From the NCBI RefSeq assembly GCF_003086695.1, contig NZ_CP025999.1, forward strand, positions 980,820 through 1,044,819: 64,000 bases of DNA, read 5' to 3'. The notes beneath the pieces were generated by a model. The model was given only the letters and a program-made list of their open reading frames with translations, was not told where the DNA came from and made no database searches. The position numbers and the translations under genes are program-made. Origin of the DNA: Stenotrophomonas sp. SAU14A_NAIMI4_8 (lineage in GTDB: Bacteria; Pseudomonadota; Gammaproteobacteria; Xanthomonadales; Xanthomonadaceae). Positions within the stretch are counted from its first letter, which is position 1, and each line of letters begins with the position of its first letter. Positions 35,283-43,617 of the stretch are shown here, piece by piece.

Positions 35283-35671
35283 GCGCCGCCGACGAGGGCA
35301 GCAAGGACCGCATCGCCGAGTTCACCGCGTTCCGCAAGCGCATGAACGAGCGCATCCTGGGTGAGCCCAACCAGGTCGTGCGCCGCTTCTTCGCGCTGGA
35401 TACGCAGACCTACCAGGCCGGCGCGCTGGATGTGAAGACCAAGGAACTGCTGGGCCTGGTGGCCTCGATGGTGCTGCGCTGCGATGACTGCATCAGCTAT
35501 CACGTGGCCCAGTGCAAGGACGCCGGGGTCACCCGCGAAGAGTTCTTCGAGACCTTCTCGGTGGGCCTGGTGGTGGGCGGTTCGATCGTCATTCCGCACT
35601 TGCGCCGCGCCGTCGATTTCCTCGACCAGCTGGAAGGCGGCGCCGCCGCACCCGAAGCACACGAGCACTGA
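35279..35671 (+). CDS. Carboxymuconolactone decarboxylase / AhpD-like protein
   Basis: 130 residues, all-alpha AhpD fold. RCDDCISYHV carries the CxxC pair C68/C71 and H75 of the AhpD-like redox site, so a peroxidase-linked disulfide reductase role fits better than true decarboxylase. ATGA overlap with grxC indicates translational coupling and a shared thiol-redox function. Confidence 0.85.
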   Translation: MSAADEGSKDRIAEFTAFRKRMNERILGEPNQVVRRFFALDTQTYQAGALDVKTKELLGLVASMVLRCDDCISYHVAQCKDAGVTREEFFETFSVGLVVGGSIVIPHLRRAVDFLDQLEGGAAAPEAHEH

Positions 35672-35712
35672 AGCCGCGCCGGCCGCTGGCCGGCATTGCC
35701 TGAACAAACGGC

Positions 35713-35859
35713 CGCCGGGCATGGCCCGGCGCTACCGGACGCGCGCAGGGGCCTTTACCGCTATCTCTCAGCCCAGGAGCCTTGATCGGCTCCTGGTAGC
35801 GCCGGGCCATGCCCGGCGAATAGCGGGTGTCCCGACCGCCGGGCATGGCCCGGCGCTAC
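35713..35859. repeat. Three SMAG-type palindromes and one hairpin
   Basis: CGCCGGGC-ATG-GCCCGGCG-CTAC at 35713-35735 and 35837-35859 (minus), GTAG-CGCCGGGC-CAT-GCCCGGCG at 35796-35818 (plus), and a separate AGGAGCC/GGCTCCT hairpin at 35775-35794. They occupy the gap between the AhpD-like gene and the isocitrate dehydrogenase gene. Confidence 0.82.
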
Positions 35860-35983
35860 CGGACCATGGTCTATTTGGGACCTCGGCCCCGGCTAAGGCA
35901 TAATTGCGGGTGAAACTTCCTTTGCGCCGGCGTTTCCGGGCACGTCCGGACGGCGTACTTCCCCCTGTTCGGAACATCGATCA

Positions 35984-36988
35984 ATGACGCAGAAAATTAC
36001 GGTCATCCGCGGCGACGGCATCGGCCCGGAAATCATGGACGCCACCCTGTACGTGCTGGACCAGCTGAACGCTGGCCTGGAGTACGAAGACGCCGACGCC
36101 GGCCTGGTGGCCCTGGAAAAGCACGGCGACCTGATGCCGGCGGTGACCCTGGAATCGATCGCGCGCAACAAGGTGGCGCTGAAGAGCCCGCTGACCACCC
36201 CGGTCGGTGGTGGCTTCACCTCGATCAACGTCAGCCTGCGCCGCCATTTCGACCTGTACGCCAACGTGCGTCCGGCCCACACCTTCCCGAACACCAAGTC
36301 GCGCTTCGACAACGTCGACCTGATCACCGTGCGCGAGAACACCGAAGGCGCGTACCTGGCTGAAGGTCAGGAAGTCTCGGCTGACGGTGAGACCGCCTTC
36401 TCGGGCACCCGCATCACCCGCAAGGGCTCCGAGCGCATCGTGCGCTACGCCTTCGAGCTGGCCCGCAGCGTCGGCCGCAAGAAGGTCACCGCCGTGCACA
36501 AGGCCAACATCATCAAGTCGACCTCGGGCCTGTTCCTGAACGTCGCCCGTGAAGTGGCCGCGCAGTACCCGGACATCGAGTTCCAGGAAATGATCGTCGA
36601 CAACTGCTGCATGCAGCTGGTGATGCGTCCGGAACAGTTCGATGTGATCGTCACCACCAACCTGTTCGGCGACATCATCTCCGACCTCTGCGCCGGTCTG
36701 GTCGGCGGCCTGGGCCTGGCCCCGGGTGCCAACATCGGCAAGGACGCGGCGATCTTCGAAGCCGTGCACGGCACCGCGCCGGACATCGCCGGCCAGGGCA
36801 AGGCCAACCCGTGCGCGCTGCTGCTGGCAGCCGCACAGATGCTGGACCATATCGGCCAGCCGGAAAACGCCGAGCGCCTGCGCAAGGCCATCGTCGCCAC
36901 CATGGAAGCCAAGGATTCGCTGACCGGCGACCTGGGCGGCACCGGCACCACCATGGGCTTCGCCAAGGCCATCGCCACCCGCCTGTAA
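35984..36988 (+). CDS. NAD-type isocitrate dehydrogenase
   Basis: 334-residue member of the isocitrate/isopropylmalate dehydrogenase family, oxidatively decarboxylating isocitrate in the TCA cycle. VRENTEGAYLAEGQE is the substrate loop (IDH rather than IPMDH by its ENTEG plus following acidic residues), DNCCMQLVMRPEQFDV and TTNLFGDIISD are metal-binding, and HGTAPDIAGQGKANP the nucleotide loop. The length and type match the small NAD enzymes common in xanthomonads rather than the E. coli NADP Icd (416). Homoisocitrate or tartrate dehydrogenase activity is less likely. Confidence 0.85.
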   Translation: MTQKITVIRGDGIGPEIMDATLYVLDQLNAGLEYEDADAGLVALEKHGDLMPAVTLESIARNKVALKSPLTTPVGGGFTSINVSLRRHFDLYANVRPAHTFPNTKSRFDNVDLITVRENTEGAYLAEGQEVSADGETAFSGTRITRKGSERIVRYAFELARSVGRKKVTAVHKANIIKSTSGLFLNVAREVAAQYPDIEFQEMIVDNCCMQLVMRPEQFDVIVTTNLFGDIISDLCAGLVGGLGLAPGANIGKDAAIFEAVHGTAPDIAGQGKANPCALLLAAAQMLDHIGQPENAERLRKAIVATMEAKDSLTGDLGGTGTTMGFAKAIATRL

Positions 36989-37019
36989 GCGGACGGTCGA
37001 TCGCGGTTGGATACCCAGC

Positions 37020-37048
37020 GGGGCGCCTTCGGGCGCCCCGTTGCGCTT
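37020..37048 (+). terminator. Terminator of the isocitrate dehydrogenase gene
   Basis: Perfect GGGGCGCC-TTCG-GGCGCCCC stem-loop followed by GTTGCGCTT, 32 bp past the stop codon. Confidence 0.75.
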
Positions 37049-37188
37049 GCGGGTGGATCCACGCACGCGTGGATGAGGGAACGCCAATCTGTGCGTTTCC
37101 CGCACAGATCATGTGCCGCAACACGGCTGGTCCGTGCGCCATCGGCTGCGCATCCTGTGCCGACTTTCCCTTGCACAGGAGCTGCCCC

Positions 37189-37932
37189 ATGAACCTTTCC
37201 GCGTTTGGCCTGGCCAGCCTGATCGGCATCGCCGTCACCGCCCCCGTCGCCGCGGCCGCGCCTTCCCATCCCACCATCCGCCACATGGCCGGTGCGCCTT
37301 CGGTCACTGCACTGAATGCAGCGACGACCGCGGTGCTGGTCATAGACTTCCAGAACGAATACTTCGATGCCAGTGCCGCGCCGGGCTTCAGCGGCGGGCG
37401 CATGGTCATTCCCGATGGCAAGGCGGCGCTGCGACAGGCCAAGCGCGTGGTCGATTTCGCCGATGCCAATGGCATCCGCGTCATCCATGTGCAGCACGTG
37501 TTGCCGGCCGCTGCACCGCTGTTCGCGCAGGGCAGCGTCAACGCCGCCTTCCACCGTGACCTGCAGCCGCGCCCCGGCGACACTGTGGTGCAGAAGGACA
37601 ACGTGAGCGTGTTCGCCGGTGCCTCGGCCGCCGTGCTGGACAAGACGTTGAAGGACGCGGGCATCGACACCCTGATCGTGACCGGCCTGCAGACCCACGC
37701 CTGCGTGGTCGGTGCTGCCCGCGACGCCGCCGCCGCCCCGCGCGGCTACCGGGTGATCGTGGCCGGCGATGCCACTGCCAGCCGGGATCTGGACCTGGCC
37801 GGCGGCCAGCGTATCGGTCACCGCGCGCTGCACGAGGCATCGTTGGCGCAGATCGAAGATGCCTTCGGCCAGGTGCTGAGCACCGATGCGGTCCTGGCAC
37901 TGCCGGTGCGCAAGGCTGGCGACGGCGCTTGA
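37189..37932 (+). CDS. Exported isochorismatase-fold hydrolase
   Basis: 247 residues. A signal peptide (about 1-24, ending AAA) puts it in the periplasm, unusual for this family. The triad is visible: D53 in VIDFQNEYF, K136 in VVQKDNVSVF and C172 in THACVVG. Related enzymes are nicotinamidases and other cysteine amidohydrolases; the substrate is unknown. The ATG follows AGGAGCTGCC. The LysR gene downstream on the same strand may regulate it. Confidence 0.8.
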   Translation: MNLSAFGLASLIGIAVTAPVAAAAPSHPTIRHMAGAPSVTALNAATTAVLVIDFQNEYFDASAAPGFSGGRMVIPDGKAALRQAKRVVDFADANGIRVIHVQHVLPAAAPLFAQGSVNAAFHRDLQPRPGDTVVQKDNVSVFAGASAAVLDKTLKDAGIDTLIVTGLQTHACVVGAARDAAAAPRGYRVIVAGDATASRDLDLAGGQRIGHRALHEASLAQIEDAFGQVLSTDAVLALPVRKAGDGA

Positions 37933-37985
37933 TAAGCTGGCGGGGCCCGTAGATCGCGGGCTCCGCTTCCCGGGGGCTGTCTTCG

Positions 37986-38888
37986 ATGGATCACTTCGCC
38001 GCCCTGCGCGCGCTGCGCGCCATCGTCGAAGCAGGCAGTTTCAGCGCCGCCGCCGAGCGCCAGGGCACCACCCATTCGGCAATGTCGCGGCAACTGCGGC
38101 AACTGGAAGAGCACCTGCAGGTGCGCCTGCTCGACCGTAACAGCCGCCGCCTGTCGCTCACCGAGGCCGGCCGCGAGTACTACGGCGAAGCGGTCGGCCT
38201 GCTGGATCGCCTGGACGCGGCCGATGATCGCGCCCGCGCCGGCCAGGCACAGCCCAGTGGGCGGCTGCGCATCAGCGTGCCGCAGGTGGTGGCCAGCCAG
38301 GAACTGCCGCATTGGCTGCCGGCTTTCCTCGCCCGCTACCCGCAGGTCTCGCTGGATCTGTCGGCCGACGATCAACTGGTCGACATCGTGGGCGGCGGTT
38401 TCGATCTTGCCCTGCGCATTGCGCCATCGCTGCCGGACAGTCAGCTGGTAGCGCGCGAGCTGGCCCGTTGCCCGCGCATCCTGGTGGCGGCGCCAGCGTA
38501 TCTGGCGCGGCATGGCTTGCCGCGGCAGGTGGCGGATCTGCAGCAGCATGCGCTGCTGGGCTTCAGCCCCACCGCTGCCAGTGCGCCGTGGCACCTGCAC
38601 GGCCCGCGTGCCGCCACCGCCACGATCGACGCCGGCCAGCGCCTGCGCGTGGACGCCACGCCGGCCCTGTATGCGGCGGTGCTGGCGGGCATGGGCATCA
38701 GCCTGTTCACCGCATTGACCGTGCAGGAGGACCTGCGTGCCGGTCGCCTGGTGCGCGTGCTGCCGGCCTGGCATGGTGGCCAGCGCTGCTACTTCGCGCT
38801 GTATCCGCACGCACGTGCGCTGGCGCCCAAGGTGCGGGCGCTGATCGACCATCTGGCCACGCACTATGCGGCGTGGCGCAGTGGCTGA
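37986..38888 (+). CDS. LysR-family transcriptional regulator
   Basis: 300 residues. N-terminal winged helix (LRAIVEAGSFSAAAERQGTT followed by HSAMSRQLRQLEEHL) and a periplasmic-binding-like effector domain (about 90-295). It is 53 bp after the exported hydrolase gene and convergent with the flavin reductase gene, three bases from its stop. Target unknown. Confidence 0.9.
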   Translation: MDHFAALRALRAIVEAGSFSAAAERQGTTHSAMSRQLRQLEEHLQVRLLDRNSRRLSLTEAGREYYGEAVGLLDRLDAADDRARAGQAQPSGRLRISVPQVVASQELPHWLPAFLARYPQVSLDLSADDQLVDIVGGGFDLALRIAPSLPDSQLVARELARCPRILVAAPAYLARHGLPRQVADLQQHALLGFSPTAASAPWHLHGPRAATATIDAGQRLRVDATPALYAAVLAGMGISLFTALTVQEDLRAGRLVRVLPAWHGGQRCYFALYPHARALAPKVRALIDHLATHYAAWRSG

Positions 38889-38891
38889 TGC

Positions 38892-39524
38892 TCAGGCCGG
38901 GCGGAACATGCGGAAGCGTTGTTCGGCAGTGACCCGGAAGTAGTCGGCCGGGCCGCCGCCGCGCAGGATGGGATCGCCGGCGGCGGTGTCATAGATGCCA
39001 TCCACCAGCAGTCGCTGGTCGATATGCACGGCCACCACTTCGCCCAGCACCAGCCAGCCGTTGGTGTCCTGCCCGGCGGCATCGCGCAGGCGCACGATCT
39101 GCGTGCAACGGCACTCCATGCTGACCGGGCTCTGCGCCACGCGCGGCGGGCGCACCTGGGTGGACGCCAGTGGGGTCAGCCCGGCCAGGGCGAACTCGTC
39201 CACCTCCGGCGGCACCGCGCGGCAGCTCTCGTTCATCGCTTCGGCCAGCGCGAACGTGGCCAGGTTCCAGACGAACTCGCCCGTGGCCTCGATGTTGTGC
39301 AGCGAATCCTTGCGGCCCTGGCTGGAGAAGCCAATGATCGGCGGGATGTAGTTGAACGCGTTGAAGAAGCTGTAGGGCGCCAGGTTCAGCGCGCCCTCGG
39401 CGTTGCAGCTGGAAATCCAGCCTATCGGGCGCGGGCCGATGATGGCGTTGAACGGATCGTGCGGCAGGCCGTGGCCTTCGGCCGGGCGGTAGCTGTGGAA
39501 GCGGGGGAGGGAGGTGTTCTGCAT
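38892..39524 (-). CDS. Flavin reductase family protein
   Basis: 210 residues, FMN-binding split-barrel fold: ERHGLPHDPF-type start (PAEGHGLPHDPFNAIIGPRP), GWISSCNAEGALNLAPYSFF and FSSQGRKDS, which line the flavin pocket. Members reduce free flavin or act as monooxygenase partners. The stop lies three bases from the LysR stop (convergent). Confidence 0.85.
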   Translation of the reverse strand: MQNTSLPRFHSYRPAEGHGLPHDPFNAIIGPRPIGWISSCNAEGALNLAPYSFFNAFNYIPPIIGFSSQGRKDSLHNIEATGEFVWNLATFALAEAMNESCRAVPPEVDEFALAGLTPLASTQVRPPRVAQSPVSMECRCTQIVRLRDAAGQDTNGWLVLGEVVAVHIDQRLLVDGIYDTAAGDPILRGGGPADYFRVTAEQRFRMFRPA

Positions 39525-39542
39525 GGGGTGGGGTTCCAGATG

Positions 39543-39574
39543 AAAAAAACCGCGACCCTTGCGGATCGCGGTTT
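39543..39574. terminator. Terminator downstream of the YccA-like gene
   Basis: AACCGCGA / TCGCGGTT stem flanked by A and T runs, between the flavin reductase start and the YccA-like stop; the T-run orientation serves the minus strand. Confidence 0.7.
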
Positions 39575-39597
39575 GTCGTTTACAGCCGTGTCTGTGA

Positions 39598-40356
39598 TCA
39601 GCGCTGCTGGATCTTCGACAGCAGGCGCAGGAATTCGACGTACAGCCAGACCAGGGTCACCATCAGGCCGAATGCGCCATACCACTCCATGTACTTCGGC
39701 GCGCGCTGGGCCACGCCGCTTTCGATGAAGTCGAAATCCAGCACCAGATTCAGTGCGGCCACCACCACCACGAACAGGCTGAAGGCAATGCCCAGCCAGC
39801 TGGCGTCATGGATCACCGGCACGTTGATGTTGAAGAAGCCCAGCACGAACGAGGCCAGGTAGAGCAGGGCGATGCCGCCGGTGGCCGCGACCACGCCCAG
39901 CTTGAAGTTCTCGGTCGCCTTGATCAGGCCGCTGCGGTAGGCCATCAGCAGGGCGAACAGGGTGCCGAAGGTGAGCAGCACGGCCTGGAACACGATGCCC
40001 GGGAAGCGCAGCTCGAACACCGCGGAAATGGCACCCAGGAACAGGCCTTCCACCAATGCGTACAGCGGCGCGGTCACCGGCGACCATTCCTTCTTGAACA
40101 CGGTGATCAGTGCCAGCAACAGGCCGCCGATCGCGCCGCCCATGGCGTACAGCTTCGCCCCGGCCATCACTTGGCCGTAGTCGTCCACGGTCTGGTTCCA
40201 GGCAAAGGCAGCGGTCAGCACGGTCAACAGCAGCAGGATGCCGGTCTTGTTGACGGTGCCGTTGAGGGTCATGGCCTGGTCGGGGTGGGTGACCACCGAG
40301 CCGCTGGCCAGGTCCAGGAAGGTCGACTCGGAAAGAGCCGGGTTGCCGCTGCGCAT
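39598..40356 (-). CDS. Bax inhibitor-1/YccA family membrane protein
   Basis: 252 residues with seven hydrophobic segments after a polar 30-residue N-terminus. MTLNGTVNKTGILLLLTVLT opens the membrane part, and the order of helices with charged residues in helix 7 (FIESGVAQRAPKYMEWYGAF) fits the BI-1/YccA fold. In E. coli YccA modulates FtsH proteolysis. Calcium leak has been shown for bacterial homologues. No operon partner. Confidence 0.88.
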   Translation of the reverse strand: MRSGNPALSESTFLDLASGSVVTHPDQAMTLNGTVNKTGILLLLTVLTAAFAWNQTVDDYGQVMAGAKLYAMGGAIGGLLLALITVFKKEWSPVTAPLYALVEGLFLGAISAVFELRFPGIVFQAVLLTFGTLFALLMAYRSGLIKATENFKLGVVAATGGIALLYLASFVLGFFNINVPVIHDASWLGIAFSLFVVVVAALNLVLDFDFIESGVAQRAPKYMEWYGAFGLMVTLVWLYVEFLRLLSKIQQR

Positions 40357-40549
40357 GCGAAGTCTCCGTGCGAAAAGGGGATCGATACGGCCATCCGGCC
40401 GCTCGCTGCGATCATAGCCGATGGCTGCTTACGCTGCTGTGGTGGCCGCGCCGGGGCGCCCGGGTGGCTGCCGGCCGCGTTGACAGGCTGCGCCACGCTT
40501 GGCCACAATGGCCAGCTCGCCGGGCCTGTGCCTGGCGGGGAAGCATCAC

Positions 40550-40626
40550 CGGGGTATAGCGCAGTCTGGTAGCGCGCCTGCTTTGGGAGCAGGATGTCGG
40601 GGGTTCGAATCCCTCTACCCCGACCA
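40550..40626 (+). tRNA. tRNA-Pro (TGG)
   Basis: Complete cloverleaf with CCA encoded. Anticodon loop TTTGGGA between CCTGC/GCAGG gives TGG. C1:G72 pairing is typical of bacterial tRNA-Pro. Confidence 0.97.
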
Positions 40627-40665
40627 ATCCCATGCCATGTCGGATTGGACGCCGTTCCGGTTCGG

Positions 40666-40742
40666 GCGCCCGTAGCTCAACTGGATAGAGCACCGGCCTT
40701 CTAAGCCGGCGGTTACAGGTTCGATTCCTGTCGGGCGCGCCA
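40666..40742 (+). tRNA. tRNA-Arg (TCT)
   Basis: Complete cloverleaf GCGCCCG/CGGGCGC with CCA encoded; anticodon loop CTTCTAA gives TCT. Confidence 0.97.
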
Positions 40743-40917
40743 TCGGCGCGACAGTCCAGGGTATCGCCGGTGCGATGTGAAGAAGTGCTTGCAAAAGCGC
40801 GGCGGCTGCACCAGAATGTCGGACTCGCTTCGGCGGATCGGAACTTCGGTAACGGCCCCGGGCAACGTATCAAGCTTCAACGCCAGCAGCATCGGCGGTG
40901 CAGCGAAAGTTTCAGTG

Positions 40918-40994
40918 GTGGCTGTAGCTCAGTTGGTTAGAGTACCGGATTGTGATTCCGGTGGTCGGGGGTTCGAATCCCCTCAGCCACCCCA
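40918..40994 (+). tRNA. tRNA-His (GTG)
   Basis: Complete cloverleaf with acceptor GTGGCTG/CAGCCAC, C73 and CCA. The anticodon loop contains GTG, and a G at -1 (40917) is encoded as expected for tRNA-His. Confidence 0.96.
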
Positions 40995-41073
40995 CTGATT
41001 CAACCGCATCGGCAACGCCGACACGGTATTGCAATAAACAGAATGCACGTTACAATGTGCGTCTGAGTTTCAC

Positions 41074-41149
41074 GGGCTGTTAGCTCAGTTGGTAGAGCAG
41101 TTGACTCTTAATCAATAGGTCCAAGGTTCGAATCCTTGACAGCCCACCA
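41074..41149 (+). tRNA. tRNA-Lys (CTT), copy 1
   Basis: Complete cloverleaf GGGCTGT/ACAGCCC with CCA; anticodon loop CTCTTAA gives CTT. Followed by a terminator hairpin. Confidence 0.96.
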
Positions 41150-41154
41150 AGACG

Positions 41155-41187
41155 GAAGCCACCTGGTTCGCCAGGTGGCTTTTTTCT
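41155..41187 (+). terminator. Terminator after tRNA-Lys copy 1
   Basis: AAGCCACCTGG/CCAGGTGGCTT stem and T-run. Confidence 0.88.
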
Positions 41188-41299
41188 TCAGATGTAACCC
41201 TTCGCGATGGATCGCAGGTTGCAGTGCTTGTTTCAACGCTGTTGAAGAAAGTGCTTGCAACGCCCTCGCGGATCGGGTCATAATTCGCGCCCCGATTTC

Positions 41300-41375
41300 G
41301 GGCTGTTAGCTCAGTTGGTAGAGCAGTTGACTCTTAATCAATAGGTCCAAGGTTCGAATCCTTGACAGCCCACCA
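41300..41375 (+). tRNA. tRNA-Lys (CTT), copy 2
   Basis: Sequence identical to the copy at 41074-41149, with CCA. Confidence 0.96.
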
Positions 41376-41380
41376 AGACG

Positions 41381-41415
41381 AAAGCCACCTGGTCCGCCAG
41401 GTGGCTTTTTTCTTT
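41381..41415 (+). terminator. Terminator after tRNA-Lys copy 2
   Basis: AAGCCACCTGG/CCAGGTGGCTT stem and T-run, near-identical to the hairpin after copy 1 (loop bases differ). Confidence 0.88.
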
Positions 41416-41576
41416 TCTGCGCTATTCGCGACAGGGGCGCAGCGCCCAAAGGTCGCATCCGTGCCACATGCGTCAGCGGTGTTTCGCAGGATGTGCACTG
41501 CATCCCAGCGTGCCCTTGGCGAGTGCTTCCCAATGAGGATTCCGCGCCGCCGTGCGCATCTTCCAGGAAGGCTCTG

Positions 41577-41906
41577 ATGGCCCCGATCAATCGTCCTGCT
41601 CTCGCCGTGGCACTACTCGTCGCGATCGCCGCTGCGGGATGTGTCGCAGTTGACCCACCGGTGCAGGCGGAGGCTGCCGTGGCGGCGCCCGATCCCGCGC
41701 ACACCGTCGAGCGCCCGGAGGGCAGTGCGTTCCAGCCCGCACAGCCGTTGGATCCTGCCGAAGGGCAGCCGTCCGCCCCCGCAGGCGTCGCCGTGCAGCG
41801 CTCGGCCGATGGGCAGGCGATGCAGATCCGCACCCTGGACGAAGCCGAGGCGGCTGCGGCGGGCGACGATGCGCAGCCCGCCCGGCCGGTCGATCCCGCG
41901 CCCTGA
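41577..41906 (+). CDS. Small Ala/Pro-rich lipoprotein
   Basis: 109 residues. The ATG has AGGAAGG upstream and opens a lipoprotein signal ending AAAGC. The remainder is low-complexity Ala/Pro/Glu with no recognised domain. Upstream in-frame starts add a non-signal extension and are rejected. It lies between the tRNA cluster and the ClC gene. Function unknown. Confidence 0.65.
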   Translation: MAPINRPALAVALLVAIAAAGCVAVDPPVQAEAAVAAPDPAHTVERPEGSAFQPAQPLDPAEGQPSAPAGVAVQRSADGQAMQIRTLDEAEAAAAGDDAQPARPVDPAP

Positions 41907-41971
41907 CCCCGGCAAGGGGGACGGCCAAGCCCTGCACAGTGCCTGCGCAGTGGGGGTGGGAAAATACCGGC

Positions 41972-43306
41972 ATGGATCCCGATACCTCCCACTCCCGCCC
42001 GCGCTGGCTGGGTTCGCGCCAGCAGTGGCTGGAACGCCTGGCCCTGTGGGGCGGCGCGGTGGCCGTGGCGCTGGCCGCGATTGTCTTCGCCAAGGCCAGC
42101 GACGGGGCGTTCGCGGTGTTCCGTCGCGTGCACGACGCCTCGCCGTGGTGGCCGCTGCTGCTGACCCCGGCGCTGTTCGCCCTGCTGGCCTGGCTGACCC
42201 AAGGCATTCTGCGGCCGACCCGGGGCAGTGGCATTCCGCAGGTCATCGCCGCGCTGGATACCCCAGACCGTGCCTTCCGCAAGCAGAACCTGTCCCTGCC
42301 GGTGTCACTGGGCAAGCTGGGCCTGACCGTGCTGGCCCTGCTGGGCGGTGCGTCGGTGGGGCGCGAAGGCCCTACGGTGCACATCGGCGCCAGCCTGATG
42401 TACATGATCGGCCGCACGTTCGGTTTCCGCGATCCACGCCAGGCGACCCATTTCCTGCTGGCCGGTGGCGCCGCCGGTATCGCCGCGGCCTTCAATACGC
42501 CCCTGGCCGGCGTGGTGTTCGCCATCGAAGAGCTGTCCGGCCGCTTCGAACACCGCTTCTCCGGCACCCTGCTGACTGCAGTCATCGTGGCCGGCGTGGT
42601 GTCGCTGGGCCTGCTCGGCAACTACACCTATTTCGGCCGGGTCAGCGCCACGCTGCCGTTGGGCATGGGCTGGCTGGCGGTGCTGCTGTGTGGGCTGGTG
42701 GGTGGCCTGGCCGGTGGGTTCTTCAGCCGATTGGTGCTGGCCGCCGTGGACGGCCGGCCGCGCTGGCTGGGTCGCAGCCGCAGTGCGCACCCGGTGCTGT
42801 TCGCCGGCGCCTGTGGGCTGGCCCTGGCCGTGCTGGGCCTGGTGTTCGGGCTGGGCGCGTTCGGTACCGGCTACGAGCAGGCCCGCGAACTGGTGCAGGG
42901 CGGTGGCGGGGTGGGGCACAGCTTCGGGGCGATGAAGTTTGCCGCCAACCTGGTGTCGTATGTGGCCGGTATTCCCGGCGGGCTGTTCTCGCCGGCGCTT
43001 GCCGTGGGCGCCGGCATCGGCCACAACCTGGCCGTGCTGCTGCCCGGCGTGGACCCGGCCGCGGTGGTGGTGCTGGGCATGTGCGCCTACCTGACCGGGG
43101 TGACCCAGGCGCCGCTCACCTCGGCGGTCATTTCGCTGGAACTGACCGATACCAGTGACATGCTGCTGCCGATCCTGGCCGCGGTGCTGCTGGCGCGGGT
43201 GGCCTCGTCGTGGGTCTGCCACGTGCCGATCTACCGTGCGCTGGCCGAACGCCTGACCGCGGCGATGCCGGCCCCGGCACCCACCGCGGCCGCGCCTGGC
43301 CCCTGA
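41972..43306 (+). CDS. ClC-family chloride transporter
   Basis: 444 residues with the ClC selectivity motifs GSGIPQV (86-92) and GREGPTV (130-136, gating Glu E132), plus the GGLFSPALA segment. E186/E187 in FAIEELSGRF align with the internal proton glutamate of E. coli ClcA, suggesting a chloride/proton antiporter rather than a channel. Length close to ClcA (473). Start MDPDTSHSRP chosen over an upstream non-ATG start. It is the last host gene before the prophage. Confidence 0.92.
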   Translation: MDPDTSHSRPRWLGSRQQWLERLALWGGAVAVALAAIVFAKASDGAFAVFRRVHDASPWWPLLLTPALFALLAWLTQGILRPTRGSGIPQVIAALDTPDRAFRKQNLSLPVSLGKLGLTVLALLGGASVGREGPTVHIGASLMYMIGRTFGFRDPRQATHFLLAGGAAGIAAAFNTPLAGVVFAIEELSGRFEHRFSGTLLTAVIVAGVVSLGLLGNYTYFGRVSATLPLGMGWLAVLLCGLVGGLAGGFFSRLVLAAVDGRPRWLGRSRSAHPVLFAGACGLALAVLGLVFGLGAFGTGYEQARELVQGGGGVGHSFGAMKFAANLVSYVAGIPGGLFSPALAVGAGIGHNLAVLLPGVDPAAVVVLGMCAYLTGVTQAPLTSAVISLELTDTSDMLLPILAAVLLARVASSWVCHVPIYRALAERLTAAMPAPAPTAAAPGP

Positions 43307-43381
43307 AAAAGGCGTGTTCAGCTTTGTCACGCCTTCCGCTTTGCAGCCCCGCCTGCGACAATGAACGCCTGTGCCGGCCAC

Positions 43382-43423
43382 GCGAAAGTGGCGGAATTGG
43401 TAGACGCCCTGGATTTAGGTTCC
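43382..43423 (+). tRNA. tRNA-Leu (TAG) 5' part, cut by the prophage
   Basis: GCGAAAG acceptor strand, D-arm (GGCGGAATTGGTAGACGCC) and anticodon stem/loop CTGGA-TTTAGGT-TCC are those of tRNA-Leu with anticodon TAG at 43416-43418. Pairing then stops: the next bases (TTTCCGGTCCC) give no complete anticodon stem, variable arm, T-arm (GGTTCRANNCC) or CTTTCGC acceptor strand. The 3' half is therefore missing here, presumably at the far prophage end. Confidence 0.85.
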
Positions 43424-43424
43424 T
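43410..43424. other. Prophage attachment junction (candidate att core)
   Basis: The switch from tRNA-Leu to phage sequence falls in or just after the anticodon loop (tRNA pairing ends at 43423). Anticodon loops are common crossover sites of tyrosine integrases. The exact core needs the other prophage end. Confidence 0.6.
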
Positions 43425-43464
43425 TTCCGGTCCCTTTTAAATCAGACGTTTACGCGCGGGCTTC

Positions 43465-43547
43465 TGGCACAGTCGCGGCACAGTGGCACAGTTGGCACAC
43501 CCAAATTGGCTAATTGTGCCGTCGTGCTGGCACACGCATTTGCCACA
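43465..43547. repeat. GGCACA iterons next to the attachment site
   Basis: GGCACA recurs with preceding T or C at 43465, 43476, 43484, 43493 and 43528 on the plus strand. An inverted TGTGCC lies at 43515-43520, and a near copy TGCCACA at 43541. The first four starts are 8-11 bp apart. Their place about 45-125 bp from the att junction fits integrase arm-type sites; operator sites for a phage repressor are the alternative. No gene is seen from 43424 to 43617. Confidence 0.55.
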
Positions 43548-43617
43548 CCTCGGCACCGTTAAGATGGCCCCACGGACCTGAGGTTTGTCGGCGCACGATC
43601 AATGAACGGGGGCAGCG

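Noticed and set aside
40412..40873. 153-codon minus-strand frame across tRNA-Pro and tRNA-Arg
   Set aside because: Covers two intact tRNA genes; such tRNA-antisense frames are commonly misannotated.
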